Shown: positions 18,649 through 28,672, numbered from the stretch's first letter. The stretch is 64,000 bases of DNA from Acinetobacter beijerinckii CIP 110307 (GCF_000369005.1 NZ_KB849765.1:310001-374000), one strand, 5' to 3'. The notes: generated by a model from the letters alone, not told the origin. Made by a program: numbers and translations.

Positions 18649-19293
18649 ATGAAGACAATATTAGTTGCAAATCAGAAAGGCGGTTGTGGTAAAACCATGA
18701 CGGCAATTACACTCGCAGCAGCTTTATCACAGAAAGGCTATAAAGTTGCACTTGCAGATGCAGACAACCAAAAATCATCATTACAATGGCTCAAGCAACG
18801 TCCAGACACTGTCACCAATATCCAAAGTCTTGACTGGCGACATGAAAAATCAATTGGTGAAGCACCTAAAAATCTCGATTATTTAATTATTGACGCGCCA
18901 GGTGCATTATCAGGTGAACATGCTGAACAACTGGTCAGTGAAGCGCATGCAATCGTTACGCCATTACAACCTTCATTTTTTGATATAGATAGTACACGTC
19001 GTTTCTTAAAACACTTACAAGACATCAAACGTATTCGTAAGGGTAAAGTACAAATCTTGTTGATTGCAAACCGAGTCAAATCCAATAGTGCGAGTTCTAA
19101 GGATATTCAGGACTTTTTTAACAAAATAGAACAAGAACCTGTCGCATGGATTTCTGAACGCAGTGCATATGGCACATTAGCCATGCAAGGGCTCAGTGTC
19201 TTTGATAAAACTCAGAAAAATTTTGTGTCGATCCAAACACAATGGCAACCTGTATTAAATCAGTTAGTCGACGATCCCAGCGAATGGTTCTAA
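18649..19293 (+). CDS. ParA-family ATPase (orphan)
   Basis: 214 aa from the ATG at 18649. The deviant Walker A KGGCGKT follows directly after ILVANQ, as in ParA/Soj/MinD ATPases. Walker A' lies near DADNQKSSLQWL and Walker B is in YLIIDAPG. No parB-like gene or parS-type repeats follow, so this is an orphan ParA. Such proteins position cellular cargo or plasmid-like elements. The next gene is an unrelated membrane permease. Confidence 0.88.
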   Translation: MKTILVANQKGGCGKTMTAITLAAALSQKGYKVALADADNQKSSLQWLKQRPDTVTNIQSLDWRHEKSIGEAPKNLDYLIIDAPGALSGEHAEQLVSEAHAIVTPLQPSFFDIDSTRRFLKHLQDIKRIRKGKVQILLIANRVKSNSASSKDIQDFFNKIEQEPVAWISERSAYGTLAMQGLSVFDKTQKNFVSIQTQWQPVLNQLVDDPSEWF

Positions 19294-19411
19294 ACAGTAT
19301 GATCAGTGCTAATCTTTTGATAATTAATATTGAAATCGTATGGTGAAAATTTCACTGAACGTGTTTTTCAGTTAATATGTTTTCAATTATTTTTTGGCAC
19401 TAGAGAAAACT

Positions 19412-20509
19412 ATGGTGCAACAATACGCTCCAACTTTACAACGCGTTTTATTGTTTGGACTGTTTTTTGTTTTAATGTTTTTGGGATTTAGTATTCTCAA
19501 ATACTTCATTGTGCCTGTTCTTTGGGCAGCTATTATTGCCTATATGACTTGGCCTGTATATCTATGGGTACAACGTCGTTTTTTTGGTGAAAATCGCCCG
19601 ACTTTAAATGCAACAATCATGATTACCTTAGTCATTCTGGTGATCGGTATTCCCTTTGTTTGTGCTATTTTTATGCTACAACTCGAAGGTCGGAATTTAT
19701 ATTTCAATTTACAAAAACAATTATTCTCAGGTCACATCCAAGTGCCTGACTTTATTAAAAATCTCCCTATTATCGGTAAAGACATCAGTCGTACCGTCAA
19801 TGAGTTAAGTGCAGACCCGAATAGCATTGCAAAAAATGTTGCTGAGTGGATTCAAGGACATCTTAGTTATGGTCGTTTTGTCTTAAGCGAAATTAGCCGT
19901 AATTTGGTGAAACTTACTTTTGCCATCATGACGTTGTTCTTTTTTTATCGTGATGGGCAACTGATTTTGGCGCAAGTCAGTCGTGCTTTAGAAATGGTGA
20001 TCGGTCCTCGTGTCCATCATTATCTTGATACGATTTCTGAAACAACACGTGCTGTGGTTTATGGGGTGGGTTTAACTGCGGTTGCTCAAGCTATATTGGC
20101 TGGTTTAAGTTATTTTGTTGCGGGTGTTCCTAACCCAATGCTACTCACCATTGTCACCTTTATTTTGGCATTGATCCCTTTTGGCACACCAATCTCATAT
20201 CTAGGTGTTGGCCTGTGGCTATTTGCTCAAGGACAAACCGTAGAAGCTATTGGTGTTATCGTTTGGGGATTACTAATCGTGAGTAGTTCGGATAACGTGA
20301 TTCGTCCTTTAGTCATCTCAGGTGCAACGCAAATTCCATTCATTTTGATTATGTTTGGTGTATTGGGTGGTATTGCCAGTTTTGGTTTAGTCGGTCTGTT
20401 TATTGGTCCAGTCATTTTGGCGATTTTATTGGCAATCTGGCGTGAATGGTTACATGAAAACATTCCCGAACCTGTTGCTGAAATCGAAGCACCAATAGAA
20501 ACAAAATAA
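19412..20509 (+). CDS. AI-2E family (PerM-like) membrane transporter
   Basis: 365 aa from the ATG at 19412 with AGAG upstream. About eight transmembrane helices and the family signatures FFFYRDGQ, ILALIPFGTPI and SSSDNVIRPLVISG are visible. Family members range from AI-2 exporters to Na+/H+ antiporters, so the substrate cannot be stated. The C-terminal tail is short and acidic. Monocistronic. Confidence 0.88.
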   Translation: MVQQYAPTLQRVLLFGLFFVLMFLGFSILKYFIVPVLWAAIIAYMTWPVYLWVQRRFFGENRPTLNATIMITLVILVIGIPFVCAIFMLQLEGRNLYFNLQKQLFSGHIQVPDFIKNLPIIGKDISRTVNELSADPNSIAKNVAEWIQGHLSYGRFVLSEISRNLVKLTFAIMTLFFFYRDGQLILAQVSRALEMVIGPRVHHYLDTISETTRAVVYGVGLTAVAQAILAGLSYFVAGVPNPMLLTIVTFILALIPFGTPISYLGVGLWLFAQGQTVEAIGVIVWGLLIVSSSDNVIRPLVISGATQIPFILIMFGVLGGIASFGLVGLFIGPVILAILLAIWREWLHENIPEPVAEIEAPIETK

Positions 20510-20615
20510 AGCTTAGTCGATACCACTTATCATCTGTTGATGAATCTGACTTGCGAGTTATCACATTCTTTGCTTGAATCGAATAGATAAAGACAATAGA
20601 TAAGGATAATTCGCA

Positions 20616-21197
20616 ATGCTTTCAAGCTTCAAACGGTGTTCGATTCTTTCCACAATCATGATGAGTATCAGTGCATGCTCATCTATTCCTCTCGACAATA
20701 ATGCCGCGAAAATTCAGAAACAGCCTACTAGCTCCGATCATAAATATTTAATCCCGATCTATCTGGTTAGCGCCGATGGTATAGGTGCTTCGATTGGCAC
20801 AGTATCCTTCCAAGATAGTCCAAATGGACTGATTATCACCCCTGCTTTATGGAAACTTTCATCGGGTGAACATGGTTTTCATATTCACGAGAAACCATCA
20901 TGTGAAGCTGCAATGAAAGATGGAAAAATGGGCGCAGCACTGGCAGCGGGCGGTCATTACAATCCTGACAATATTGCCCATCACGGCACACCAAAAAATG
21001 GTCATTTAGGTGACTTACCTGCACTCACTGTCAATGAAAAAGGTTTTGCGACTCAAGCTGTTATTGCACCTCGATTAAAACTATCAGATATTCAGGGACG
21101 TGCAATTATGATTCATGCAGGTGGAGATAATTATTCAGACACACCGAAACCACTCGGTGGCGGTGGGGAAAGAATTGCCTGCGGTGTAATCAAATAA
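20616..21197 (+). CDS. sodC: Cu-Zn superoxide dismutase (lipoprotein form)
   Basis: 193 aa. The signal peptide ends with lipobox SISAC (Cys21), so the enzyme is predicted to be membrane-tethered in the periplasm, where it removes superoxide. Metal ligands are complete by alignment to known SodC: copper His89, His91 (FHIH), bridging His114 (GGHYNP), His167 (MIHAGGD); zinc His123, His130, Asp133 (HLGD). Cys96 and Cys189 form the expected disulfide. A hairpin follows at 21202-21227. Confidence 0.95.
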   Translation: MLSSFKRCSILSTIMMSISACSSIPLDNNAAKIQKQPTSSDHKYLIPIYLVSADGIGASIGTVSFQDSPNGLIITPALWKLSSGEHGFHIHEKPSCEAAMKDGKMGAALAAGGHYNPDNIAHHGTPKNGHLGDLPALTVNEKGFATQAVIAPRLKLSDIQGRAIMIHAGGDNYSDTPKPLGGGGERIACGVIK

Positions 21198-21201
21198 AGA
21201 G

Positions 21202-21227
21202 TGTGGGTATCTCAAAAGATATCCACA
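21202..21227 (+). terminator. Terminator-like hairpin after sodC
   Basis: TGTGGGTATCT / AGATATCCACA pairs over 11 bp with one G-U, loop CAAA, 4 nt after the sodC stop codon. No clear U-tract. Confidence 0.5.
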
Positions 21228-21425
21228 ATTTATGACTTTATTCAATTAATTTATCTATAGTAATGAATATAAATAGATGATGAGCACGAATCTTGCTTAG
21301 TTTTATTAAGTGAAAAATCAACAGAAATGGTTTCGAAAATTGGCTCAATATCTTGATCAGCACATCATTTTACCTACACTATAAGGCTATATGATGATTA
21401 AAACACTCGTTGAAGTAATACAATC

Positions 21426-23576
21426 GTGAATAGTCTTTATCATCTTTTCAATCGAGTTCGATCGAACTCCATTCTATTGTATTGCCTACAAATTTTGATT
21501 GTGTTGACAGGCACCACATTGGTGTTGCATGGATTGGGACTCGGTCAATTCATTATTCCTGTCACGTTAGGCGCAATCGCGGCTGCCCTTACAGACTTCG
21601 ATGATCGTCTGAGTATTCGGCTACGCAATTTGGTCTATGTCTGTGTGCTGTTCTTTACTGTTAGCACCATTTTAGAATTTTTAGCACCTTATAAATTTTG
21701 GTTTATCGTTTACCTTAGCCTGTCCAGTGCAGCACTGATTCTCATGGGTGCTTTAGGTCAACGTTATGCGACGATTTCATTTGGTACGATTCTCCTTTCG
21801 ATTTACACCATGTTTGGTCTAGGTGAATATGCCAATTGGTATCAGCAACCCAGTTATTTTGTTATCGGTGCTGTTTGGTACGGATTGACCTCGATCTTAT
21901 TTTTTATGATTCGACCAACTCTACCCTTGCAGGAGAAGATTTCAACGATTTTCAAAGAAATGGGTGAGCTGCTACAGAGCAAAGCCAAACTGTTTGATCC
22001 TGATAATGTCGACAATGTTGAAGCACTGTTGTTTGAACTCTCACAAAAAAATGCCCAAGTGGTGAATAGTCTAAATCAAGCAAAACAATCCTTACTTTCT
22101 CGGCTTAAATCATCCCGCATCAATAACAGCAGCATCTATTGGCTAAACTTATATTATTTTGCGCAAGATATTCATGAACAAGTCACCTCTAATTATTTGC
22201 ACTATGAAAAAATCCATCAAAACTTTAGCCGTAGCGATTTAATTTTTCGTATTCAAAAAAATATGTTTCTACAAGCAACTGCCTGCAAAAAACTGAGTCA
22301 GGCTTTGCTGCATAAAAGTACTTATCAAAATAGCCCACTCGCTGATGCTGCGCTTGCTCAATTAGAAGCATCCATGCAAGACTGGATTGCTCAACATCCA
22401 CATAATCTTGAAGTTAAAAACCTAGAACTGATTCTGAATAACTTAAAAAGTATTCATGAACAATTTGCTCAACTGCAATTTCAACAAAACATCGAAATAA
22501 GATCAACACAACATCAACAAGCTCATCTCAATTTACTGGATGAGGATATTCAGGGCTTTCAGGATTTATTGTTAAAACTAAAACAGCATCTAAGTCCTCA
22601 GTCGGCATTATTTCGTCACGCAATTCGCTTAGCTATTGTGTTTGCCGTAGGTTATGCCGTGTCCTTGATGCCTTTTGCTAAAAATGGCTATTGGATTTTA
22701 TTGACCAGTTTATTCGTTTGTCAGATCACTTACTTTGCCACCAAAAGCCGCTTAAAACTTAGAACCATTGGCACGTTGTTAGGTGTACTTTTAGGTGTAC
22801 CCGTTCTTTATTTTGTACCTAGTATCGAAGGACAATTGGTCATTACCGTAATTTGCGGGGTGTATTTTTTCTATTTGCGTCAAAAAAAGTATGCCCTCGC
22901 AACAGTGATGGCAACGCTGATGGTGTTGTTAATTTTCAATTTAAAAGGCGCAGGTTTCAGTATTATTTTGCCGCGTATCATCGATACGTTAATCGGCTGT
23001 GCAATCGCTTGGCTAGCGGTTAACTTCATATGGCCAGATTGGAATTTCCGAAATATTCCTGAAAATATCATCAAAAGCAGTCAAGCAACGCTCAATTATT
23101 TGCATGCAGTCGTCCAGCAATATCATCAAGGTCGCTCCAACGATCTTGAGTATCGAAAAGCTCGTCGCGCCGCCCATAATGCTCAGATTGAATTATCTAA
23201 TATGATTTCTAGTCTGAGTACAGAACCTGAACCAAACCAAGAACTCATTCACTATGCATTTCGCTATTTGGTCTATAGTCATAGTCAGTTGAGTTATGTA
23301 TCCGCGCTGGGTCATCAACGCGAACAAATTCAAGATCAAGATATTTTGAAGCTATTAGACCAGAGTGAAATATTACTTAATCAAACATTGATCGAAAGAC
23401 AAGCACTTCCAGAAAAGCACATCGAAGAGATGTTTAACGAAATTGATCGTTTAAATTCAATGGCTCAAGTCTCAGAACAACAGCAACTATTGTTAAAACA
23501 AATGACGCTATTGCTTGAGACTCTGCCCGAATTGGTGATGTTAAAAAATAAACTACTTGAACTAGAAATTAAGTAG
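21426..23576 (+). CDS. yccS: YccS-family inner-membrane protein (FUSC-like)
   Basis: 716 aa starting with GTG. Two blocks of hydrophobic helices (about 15-170 and 400-540) are each followed by a soluble helical region, the duplicated layout of the YccS/YhfK aromatic-acid exporter-like family. The second membrane block contains FRHAIRLAIVFAVGYAVS and KNGYWILLTSLFVCQ, typical FUSC sequences. Substrate unknown. Convergent with craA. Confidence 0.88.
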   Translation: MNSLYHLFNRVRSNSILLYCLQILIVLTGTTLVLHGLGLGQFIIPVTLGAIAAALTDFDDRLSIRLRNLVYVCVLFFTVSTILEFLAPYKFWFIVYLSLSSAALILMGALGQRYATISFGTILLSIYTMFGLGEYANWYQQPSYFVIGAVWYGLTSILFFMIRPTLPLQEKISTIFKEMGELLQSKAKLFDPDNVDNVEALLFELSQKNAQVVNSLNQAKQSLLSRLKSSRINNSSIYWLNLYYFAQDIHEQVTSNYLHYEKIHQNFSRSDLIFRIQKNMFLQATACKKLSQALLHKSTYQNSPLADAALAQLEASMQDWIAQHPHNLEVKNLELILNNLKSIHEQFAQLQFQQNIEIRSTQHQQAHLNLLDEDIQGFQDLLLKLKQHLSPQSALFRHAIRLAIVFAVGYAVSLMPFAKNGYWILLTSLFVCQITYFATKSRLKLRTIGTLLGVLLGVPVLYFVPSIEGQLVITVICGVYFFYLRQKKYALATVMATLMVLLIFNLKGAGFSIILPRIIDTLIGCAIAWLAVNFIWPDWNFRNIPENIIKSSQATLNYLHAVVQQYHQGRSNDLEYRKARRAAHNAQIELSNMISSLSTEPEPNQELIHYAFRYLVYSHSQLSYVSALGHQREQIQDQDILKLLDQSEILLNQTLIERQALPEKHIEEMFNEIDRLNSMAQVSEQQQLLLKQMTLLLETLPELVMLKNKLLELEIK

Positions 23577-23596
23577 TGAGTTTAGTATAACGCGAG

Positions 23597-24835
23597 TTAA
23601 TGAATGCCTTGTTGCAGCCTTGTTTGCATATATTGTTTAAGTACCATTCGAGGTATGCCAAACCAAAAAGCTATCAGGGCAAAACTCGTCAATACAAATG
23701 CCCAAATATGAAAATAGGTATATAGCAGACGAACCACTTCAATAATTGAGAAGAAGCTCACCATCATCAATATTGAAACCGCAGCTGCGACCGTTCCTTT
23801 CGATACTTCAGAAGACATCAATGCAAAACGATAAATCACTGAAAAACTAATTCCCTCACCAAAACTGATTAATGTCATACCGATCAGCAAACAAGGTACT
23901 AAATAGGTTTGCCAAATCACGCCAAGCATCAAAAATAAAGTACCTACTAGCATAATCGGCAAACCCATTAAAATGGTTTTACCAAGTGCATAACGATCCA
24001 TAATTTTGATCAGAACGATATTGCCTATAATCAAACCAAAAAACACAGGAAACTGCGCCAAGCCATATTGCACACTACTCAGTTTTAGCTCATCTACGAG
24101 GATAATCGGTGACAAAGCAATCCACAGCATCAGTGGCATTCCTACAATCGGTAATGCAACACTTAAACCTAAAAACTGGCGATTACTAAAGACTTGTTTG
24201 AAATCATCCCAAATATAACCAAAGGGTTGTTTCGCTTGTTTACGACTTTCTTGCGAGGCTGGCATAAATTTATTTAAGCCGAACCAACTGAGAAAAGAAA
24301 TAAAAGCAATCGCTACAAAGCCCCAGTGCCATGACACATAATCAATCAGGAACGCGCCTAATACAGGTCCAAGCAAAGGCGCAAGCAAGGAAATATTTGC
24401 CATCAATGCCATGACTTTAATGGCATCACGCTCTTCAAAAGTTTCTTGAATTGCCGCATATCCAACGGCTGAGATCACACTTAGACCAATACCTTGCAAG
24501 AAGCGCAAGGTCAGGAATTGTTGAATATTATGGGTCAATAAAATCAACAAACAGCAAATCGTAAAAAAAGCGACACCAGCCAATAAGACTTTTTTACGTC
24601 CAAGCCGATCTGAAAGTGGCCCCAGTAACCAAGCGACACTGGCACCACCCAATAAATAAAATGACATTGAAGATGGCGCCCACGTTGCGCTGACTGCAAA
24701 TTGCTCTGTGATCGCCAACATCGCTGGCTGAATCAAGTCATTACCGATATAAACTGAAAACTCAAATAGCACTAAAGCCAATGGAAACATGAGCGTTATA
24801 CGGTTTAACGTCATGCTTTGATTATTCGTCATCAT
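23597..24835 (-). CDS. craA: CraA-like MFS drug efflux transporter
   Basis: 412 aa, twelve predicted helices. The MFS motif is GPLSDRLGRKKVLL, and the N-terminal FEFSVYIGNDLIQPAML retains the Asp/Glu arrangement of the MdfA group. The sequence closely resembles the intrinsic A. baumannii chloramphenicol exporter CraA as I remember it (for example SWHWGFVAIA and the ILVDELKLSSVQYGLAQFPV region). Family members are proton-driven exporters, with phenicols the main known substrate. No adjacent regulator gene is present. The resistance phenotype here is inferred. Confidence 0.85.
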   Translation of the reverse strand: MMTNNQSMTLNRITLMFPLALVLFEFSVYIGNDLIQPAMLAITEQFAVSATWAPSSMSFYLLGGASVAWLLGPLSDRLGRKKVLLAGVAFFTICCLLILLTHNIQQFLTLRFLQGIGLSVISAVGYAAIQETFEERDAIKVMALMANISLLAPLLGPVLGAFLIDYVSWHWGFVAIAFISFLSWFGLNKFMPASQESRKQAKQPFGYIWDDFKQVFSNRQFLGLSVALPIVGMPLMLWIALSPIILVDELKLSSVQYGLAQFPVFFGLIIGNIVLIKIMDRYALGKTILMGLPIMLVGTLFLMLGVIWQTYLVPCLLIGMTLISFGEGISFSVIYRFALMSSEVSKGTVAAAVSILMMVSFFSIIEVVRLLYTYFHIWAFVLTSFALIAFWFGIPRMVLKQYMQTRLQQGIH

Positions 24836-25195
24836 GTTTTATTCACAAAAATAACCAATTCGTGTGCCGTCTATTTTCCTGAAAAAAAGGAAATAGATTC
24901 TGCACCACATCATTTTATGGTTTTGATTTAAATTAAATTTTGATTTCCATGCAGTGAGAGCGCATGTAAAAGTGTGAAAACACCGTATTCACAAGGTGTA
25001 TTTAGAAAACAATTTATTTACGTGAGATTGGTAAAAAGTTTTACCTATTGGCAAAATTGCCAAGCGCAACTTTAGCACTTTTTAAAAATGACCGCAATTT
25101 AAGCAAAGCAAATCAATTGTATGGATATGTGAATAACCCAAAAGTTATCCACATTTTTGTCTGAGTTTTATTCAGAAAAAAATTATAGCTCAGCT
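24836..25195. other. Intergenic region with DnaA-box cluster
   Basis: This 360-nt AT-rich gap holds three exact TTATnCACA DnaA-box matches: 24839-24847 (plus), 25128-25136 (minus) and 25145-25153 (plus), plus a one-mismatch site at 24985-24993. The 25128/25145 pair is inverted with an 8-nt spacer. No gene was found. It contains the craA promoter at its left end. Replication-related function is inference; dnaA itself is not nearby. Confidence 0.45.
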
Positions 25196-25567
25196 TTAAG
25201 AGCACAATTCAAACTGAAAAGTATTGGTATTTTCCCCTCTTGCGCATTGATAACTTTGTTTTTTATTTACTACTTTCCAAATCTCTTGATCACGCTTCAA
25301 CTGATATTCAGTGCGAATGGCAGCGACAGAATCATCTAACTGCGCTTGTTCAACGGTAATCTCAGCATCAGTAGGATTTTCAGCGCTATTAAATTGTTGA
25401 TCAATTTTCAGATTAGTTTCATCATGAAATAAATTCGGTTGATCAAGTAATACCACATGCATCGCTGTACTTTTTTGCACAGCAGCTTGTTGTTGTGACT
25501 GAGCAACAGGCTGATTACACGCCGTTAAAACAAGTCCGCATCCTAAAATCATCCAAAGTTTATGCAT
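25196..25567 (-). CDS. Hypothetical lipoprotein
   Basis: 123 aa; GGAAAGG precedes the ATG at about 8 nt. The signal peptide has lipobox LTAC (Cys17), then a Gln-rich linker (QPVAQSQQQAAVQ). The C-terminal part has paired Cys (YQCARGENTN and FELCS) that could form a disulfide. No family recognised. Divergent from the DUF4349 lipoprotein 182 nt away. Confidence 0.6.
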   Translation of the reverse strand: MHKLWMILGCGLVLTACNQPVAQSQQQAAVQKSTAMHVVLLDQPNLFHDETNLKIDQQFNSAENPTDAEITVEQAQLDDSVAAIRTEYQLKRDQEIWKVVNKKQSYQCARGENTNTFQFELCS

Positions 25568-25749
25568 TTTGTACCTTTCCTATTTACAACATGCAACTAT
25601 GCTACTATGCAAAATTGAATTTCAAAGCAATAAAATGTATGGGACTTATGTGAGATTTGTTGTATTTATCAATCATTTGACCAGCATCATAAGTAACCCA
25701 AAGCACAAATTTTAAAACATTTATACCACTACATATTGAGCATGAACTC

Positions 25750-26622
25750 ATGTCAGATTTAGCAAATAAACTAACGTTTATTTTAATATTAAGTACTGCG
25801 ATTGTCGGCTGTTCAAAAAAAGAAGAAGGCATGGCAAGCGATGCATCTGTAGCAGCGGAAAGCGCGACACCCAATAATGAATCAATTCAAGCAAATGCAG
25901 CGAAAAACCCTGAACAGCTTTTGAGCACACAACAAAGTGCACTCGAACAAAATCGTCAATTGATTAAAAGTGCTGAATTACGCTTTGAAGTAAAGGATGT
26001 ATTGAAAACCACATCTACACTTGAACAGCAGTTATTGCAATACAACGGCTATATTGAAAATAAGCAAATTGATTATCAAGTGAGTGACCGTTCTCAACAT
26101 GATCGCATTGATGGTACGGTGGATATTTATGAAAAAATCATACCAACAGTACAACTGACGGTACGTATTCCAAATGCTCAGGTCACAAGTTTCTTAAACA
26201 ATATGCTGCCTTTAATGTTGAATTTTAATACGCAGAGTTATGAAGCAAAACGCTATGAGTTAAAGCTATTAGAAGAAAAACTCAATACCGCAAATCAAAG
26301 TAATAGCGCATCAAATACAGTCAATAATCAACTGCAACAACTGACTGATATGGAAGTGAAAGATCGTCTAGCATATAGCACCATTCGTTTAGAGTTTTTC
26401 CAACAGCCTAAAGTTCGTAAAAGCCAAGACTTAAATATTCATCGCATTGCAACATTAGACAGTGACCCATTACTCACTCGAATCGCTCAAGCCTTCAAAG
26501 TTGGACTATCGTATTTTAAAGAATCCATCATATGGTTGCTTCAATTCTGGGCATTTTTCCTTGTGATTATTGCAGTTTGGTTTATTCGTAAAGCCTATAA
26601 ATCTAGAAAACAAAACTGCTAA
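25750..26622 (+). CDS. DUF4349-family lipoprotein
   Basis: 290 aa. N-terminal lipobox VGC (Cys21), a linker to about residue 65, then the DUF4349 core beginning RQLIKSAELRFEVKDV with LEQQLLQYNGYIENKQI and VQLTVRIPNAQVTSFL. A coiled-coil stretch spans about 160-200, and a C-terminal transmembrane helix (WLLQFWAFFLVIIAVWF) is followed by a basic tail. It is thus anchored at both ends in the envelope. Role unknown; the family is common in Acinetobacter and in gut bacteria. Confidence 0.8.
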   Translation: MSDLANKLTFILILSTAIVGCSKKEEGMASDASVAAESATPNNESIQANAAKNPEQLLSTQQSALEQNRQLIKSAELRFEVKDVLKTTSTLEQQLLQYNGYIENKQIDYQVSDRSQHDRIDGTVDIYEKIIPTVQLTVRIPNAQVTSFLNNMLPLMLNFNTQSYEAKRYELKLLEEKLNTANQSNSASNTVNNQLQQLTDMEVKDRLAYSTIRLEFFQQPKVRKSQDLNIHRIATLDSDPLLTRIAQAFKVGLSYFKESIIWLLQFWAFFLVIIAVWFIRKAYKSRKQNC

Positions 26623-26730
26623 TTATTGATTTTTGATCAATAGTATTTTGCTTATTTACGCATTTTTACTCATGAATAGATTCTCTAAAATGCACTCAAG
26701 TTTTAGAAATCTATTTTTGAGTTTAATTTT

Positions 26731-27321
26731 ATGAGCAATATTTTAATCATTAATGGCGCAAAACAATTCGCTCATTCAAATGGTGAATTGAATGACACCT
26801 TGACAGACTTTTCAGAATCGCATTTAAAAGCCTTAGGTCATACAGTACAAGTAACACGTACCGACAGTGACTATGATATTCAAGCTGAAATTGAAAAATA
26901 TCTATGGGCAGATGTGGTGATCTATCAAATGCCAGGTTGGTGGATGGGTGCACCATGGACAATGAAAAAATACATTGATGATATCTTTACAATTGGTCAT
27001 GGTTCACTCTATGCCAGTGATGGACGTAGCCGTTCTGATGCTTCTAAAAAGTATGGTTCAGGTGGTTTGATTCAAGGTAAAAAATACATGTTGTCGCTCA
27101 CATGGAATGCACCAATGGAAGCGTTCACTGATCCAGATCAATTCTTTCACGGCGTGGGTGTAGATGGCGTGTATTTAGCTTTCCATAAAGCCAATCAATT
27201 CTTGGGTATGGAATCATTACCTACATTTATCGTGAATGATGTAATCAAAATGCCAAATGTCCCAAGCTATATCGAAGATTATAAAGCTCATTTAGATCAG
27301 CATTTTGCGACTGCCCATTAA
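26731..27321 (+). CDS. mdaB: NAD(P)H:quinone oxidoreductase MdaB
   Basis: 196 aa flavodoxin-fold FAD enzyme of the MdaB (modulator of drug activity B) family. Signatures: ILIINGAKQFAHSNGELN at the N-terminus, VVIYQMPGWWMGAPWTMK and LSLTWNAPMEAF. It carries out two-electron reduction of quinones to limit redox cycling. ygiN follows 12 nt downstream, the same pairing as in E. coli, which supports a quinone/quinol cycle. Confidence 0.93.
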   Translation: MSNILIINGAKQFAHSNGELNDTLTDFSESHLKALGHTVQVTRTDSDYDIQAEIEKYLWADVVIYQMPGWWMGAPWTMKKYIDDIFTIGHGSLYASDGRSRSDASKKYGSGGLIQGKKYMLSLTWNAPMEAFTDPDQFFHGVGVDGVYLAFHKANQFLGMESLPTFIVNDVIKMPNVPSYIEDYKAHLDQHFATAH

Positions 27322-27333
27322 GAGAGAAATCCT

Positions 27334-27648
27334 ATGTTGACAATTATTGCAGAAATTCAGACACATGCAGGTGCAGAACACCGCCAAGCAGTCTTAGATG
27401 CTTTCCAAAAAATCATTCCAACTGTATTGGCAGAAGAAGGTTGTCACGGTTATGCCCCATTGATTGATCATCTACCAGCGATTGCGATGCAGACGCAAGA
27501 TGAAAATAGCATTGTGATGTTAGAACAATGGGAAAGTACCGCTCACCTTGAAGCACATATGCAAACGGCACATATGCTGAAGCATTTTGAAGCGACCAAA
27601 GCGCATGTGTCTGATGTGAAAGTGCGTATTTTGGAAAATGGGATTTAG
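27334..27648 (+). CDS. ygiN: Putative quinol monooxygenase YgiN
   Basis: 104 aa ABM-domain ferredoxin-like protein. AEIQTHAGAEHRQAVLDAF and the pattern VMLEQWESTAHLEAH are typical. In E. coli YgiN re-oxidises menadiol produced by MdaB. AGAGAG precedes the ATG, and the gap to mdaB is only 12 nt, so they form one operon. Confidence 0.9.
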   Translation: MLTIIAEIQTHAGAEHRQAVLDAFQKIIPTVLAEEGCHGYAPLIDHLPAIAMQTQDENSIVMLEQWESTAHLEAHMQTAHMLKHFEATKAHVSDVKVRILENGI

Positions 27649-27800
27649 AACAAAGATTGGTTATTTATCAAATCCTCATAAAATATATGATACTCGGTAA
27701 TGTCATCTGCAACCTGCGTGATTTCAAGAAGATACTGTTTCTGCGATAAATTTTAATTAATACAAGAAGTGAACAGGTTTTGCAGATGACAATGCCTTTG

Positions 27801-27826
27801 GTTACTTTGGGCAAAACCAAAGTAAC
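27801..27826. repeat. 10-bp inverted repeat with 6-nt loop
   Basis: GTTACTTTGG / CCAAAGTAAC (27801-27810 with 27817-27826), followed by CCAGCCGAAGGCTA, lies in the 259-nt gap between ygiN and the nucleotidyltransferase gene. It lacks a U-tract and resembles a dispersed palindromic element more than a terminator. Confidence 0.5.
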
Positions 27827-27907
27827 TCCAGCCGAAGGCTAATCTTGAATATGAATGAGAACACAATACGACTCCGTCAAGACAAAGAAAAATATAAGCA
27901 AATGATT

Positions 27908-28672
27908 TTACTGATAATAATACTGCTTCAAATGTCGGCTATATTCTGTTAAATAACATTCTAAGCCCTCTCGACGATCAGCTTTTTGCATTTCTCTAGC
28001 AGCTAATTGCTCAATTTTGGTTTCCAATAAATTCAGAATCGCTTCTTGTTCCACTTCAGGAAGTTGGGCTTTTTCTTTCTGCTGTTTCTTAATTTCCAAA
28101 TAATCTTCTGCCCAATGACGTAATGGATCATTTGAATCAACTTGTGCAAATAAATCAGTGATCAATAATTCAGGCATTACTTCTTGGGTTGCTAACTCTG
28201 CCGACATCAAACCACGAATCGAATAAAATACTTTTTTATAAGTAAAATTATCTGCGGTTTGCATCACTTTCATGCCACCTTTCGCCAGCGATAAGTAGTG
28301 GTGATATAGCGCACTATAGTCGATTCGCTCAAGTAATCCATCACGAAAAGTTTGCCATTCTGGAAAAGCATTAAAATATACAATATGTGCTCTGACCCAT
28401 TCCAATACTGTTGGGTTACTTTTTGCCAATAAGCCAAACATTTTGTCGAGATCATAAGAAACGAAGTCAAAATCACCATCCATGATTTCGATTAAATCAC
28501 GGTACTTTTTATAATCAAAATATTGGTCTTTACTCGGCAAATGAAAACCACGTACATCATAGTCGCTGTCAGGGCTAGCCATACCCCATAAACGACTACC
28601 ACTTTCAATATAAAACAATGGAAGGTCTTGGCGTTGTTGAAATAGTTTTTCAATTTCGTGATGGATGTTCAT
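27908..28672 (-). CDS. RlaP-like nucleotidyltransferase
   Basis: 254 aa; AGAGAG precedes the ATG. The polymerase-beta-type motif GSRLWGMASPDSDYDVRG (25-42) supplies Gly-Ser and the metal-binding Asp37/Asp39. DFDFVSYDLDKM carries the likely third Asp. This matches the PF10127 RlaP family of nucleotidyltransferases associated with RNA repair. The predicted activity is nucleotide addition to an RNA or other substrate; no RNA ligase or other repair gene is adjacent. Confidence 0.8.
   Translation of the reverse strand: MNIHHEIEKLFQQRQDLPLFYIESGSRLWGMASPDSDYDVRGFHLPSKDQYFDYKKYRDLIEIMDGDFDFVSYDLDKMFGLLAKSNPTVLEWVRAHIVYFNAFPEWQTFRDGLLERIDYSALYHHYLSLAKGGMKVMQTADNFTYKKVFYSIRGLMSAELATQEVMPELLITDLFAQVDSNDPLRHWAEDYLEIKKQQKEKAQLPEVEQEAILNLLETKIEQLAAREMQKADRREGLECYLTEYSRHLKQYYYQ

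Noticed and set aside
18649..19293. Plasmid partition locus
   Set aside because: Only a lone ParA-type ATPase; no parB, no iterated centromere-like repeats, and neighbours are chromosomal.
24836..25195. Chromosomal origin oriC
   Set aside because: DnaA-box matches are present, but dnaA, dnaN, rpmH or gidA are absent and no AT-rich 13-mer array was seen.
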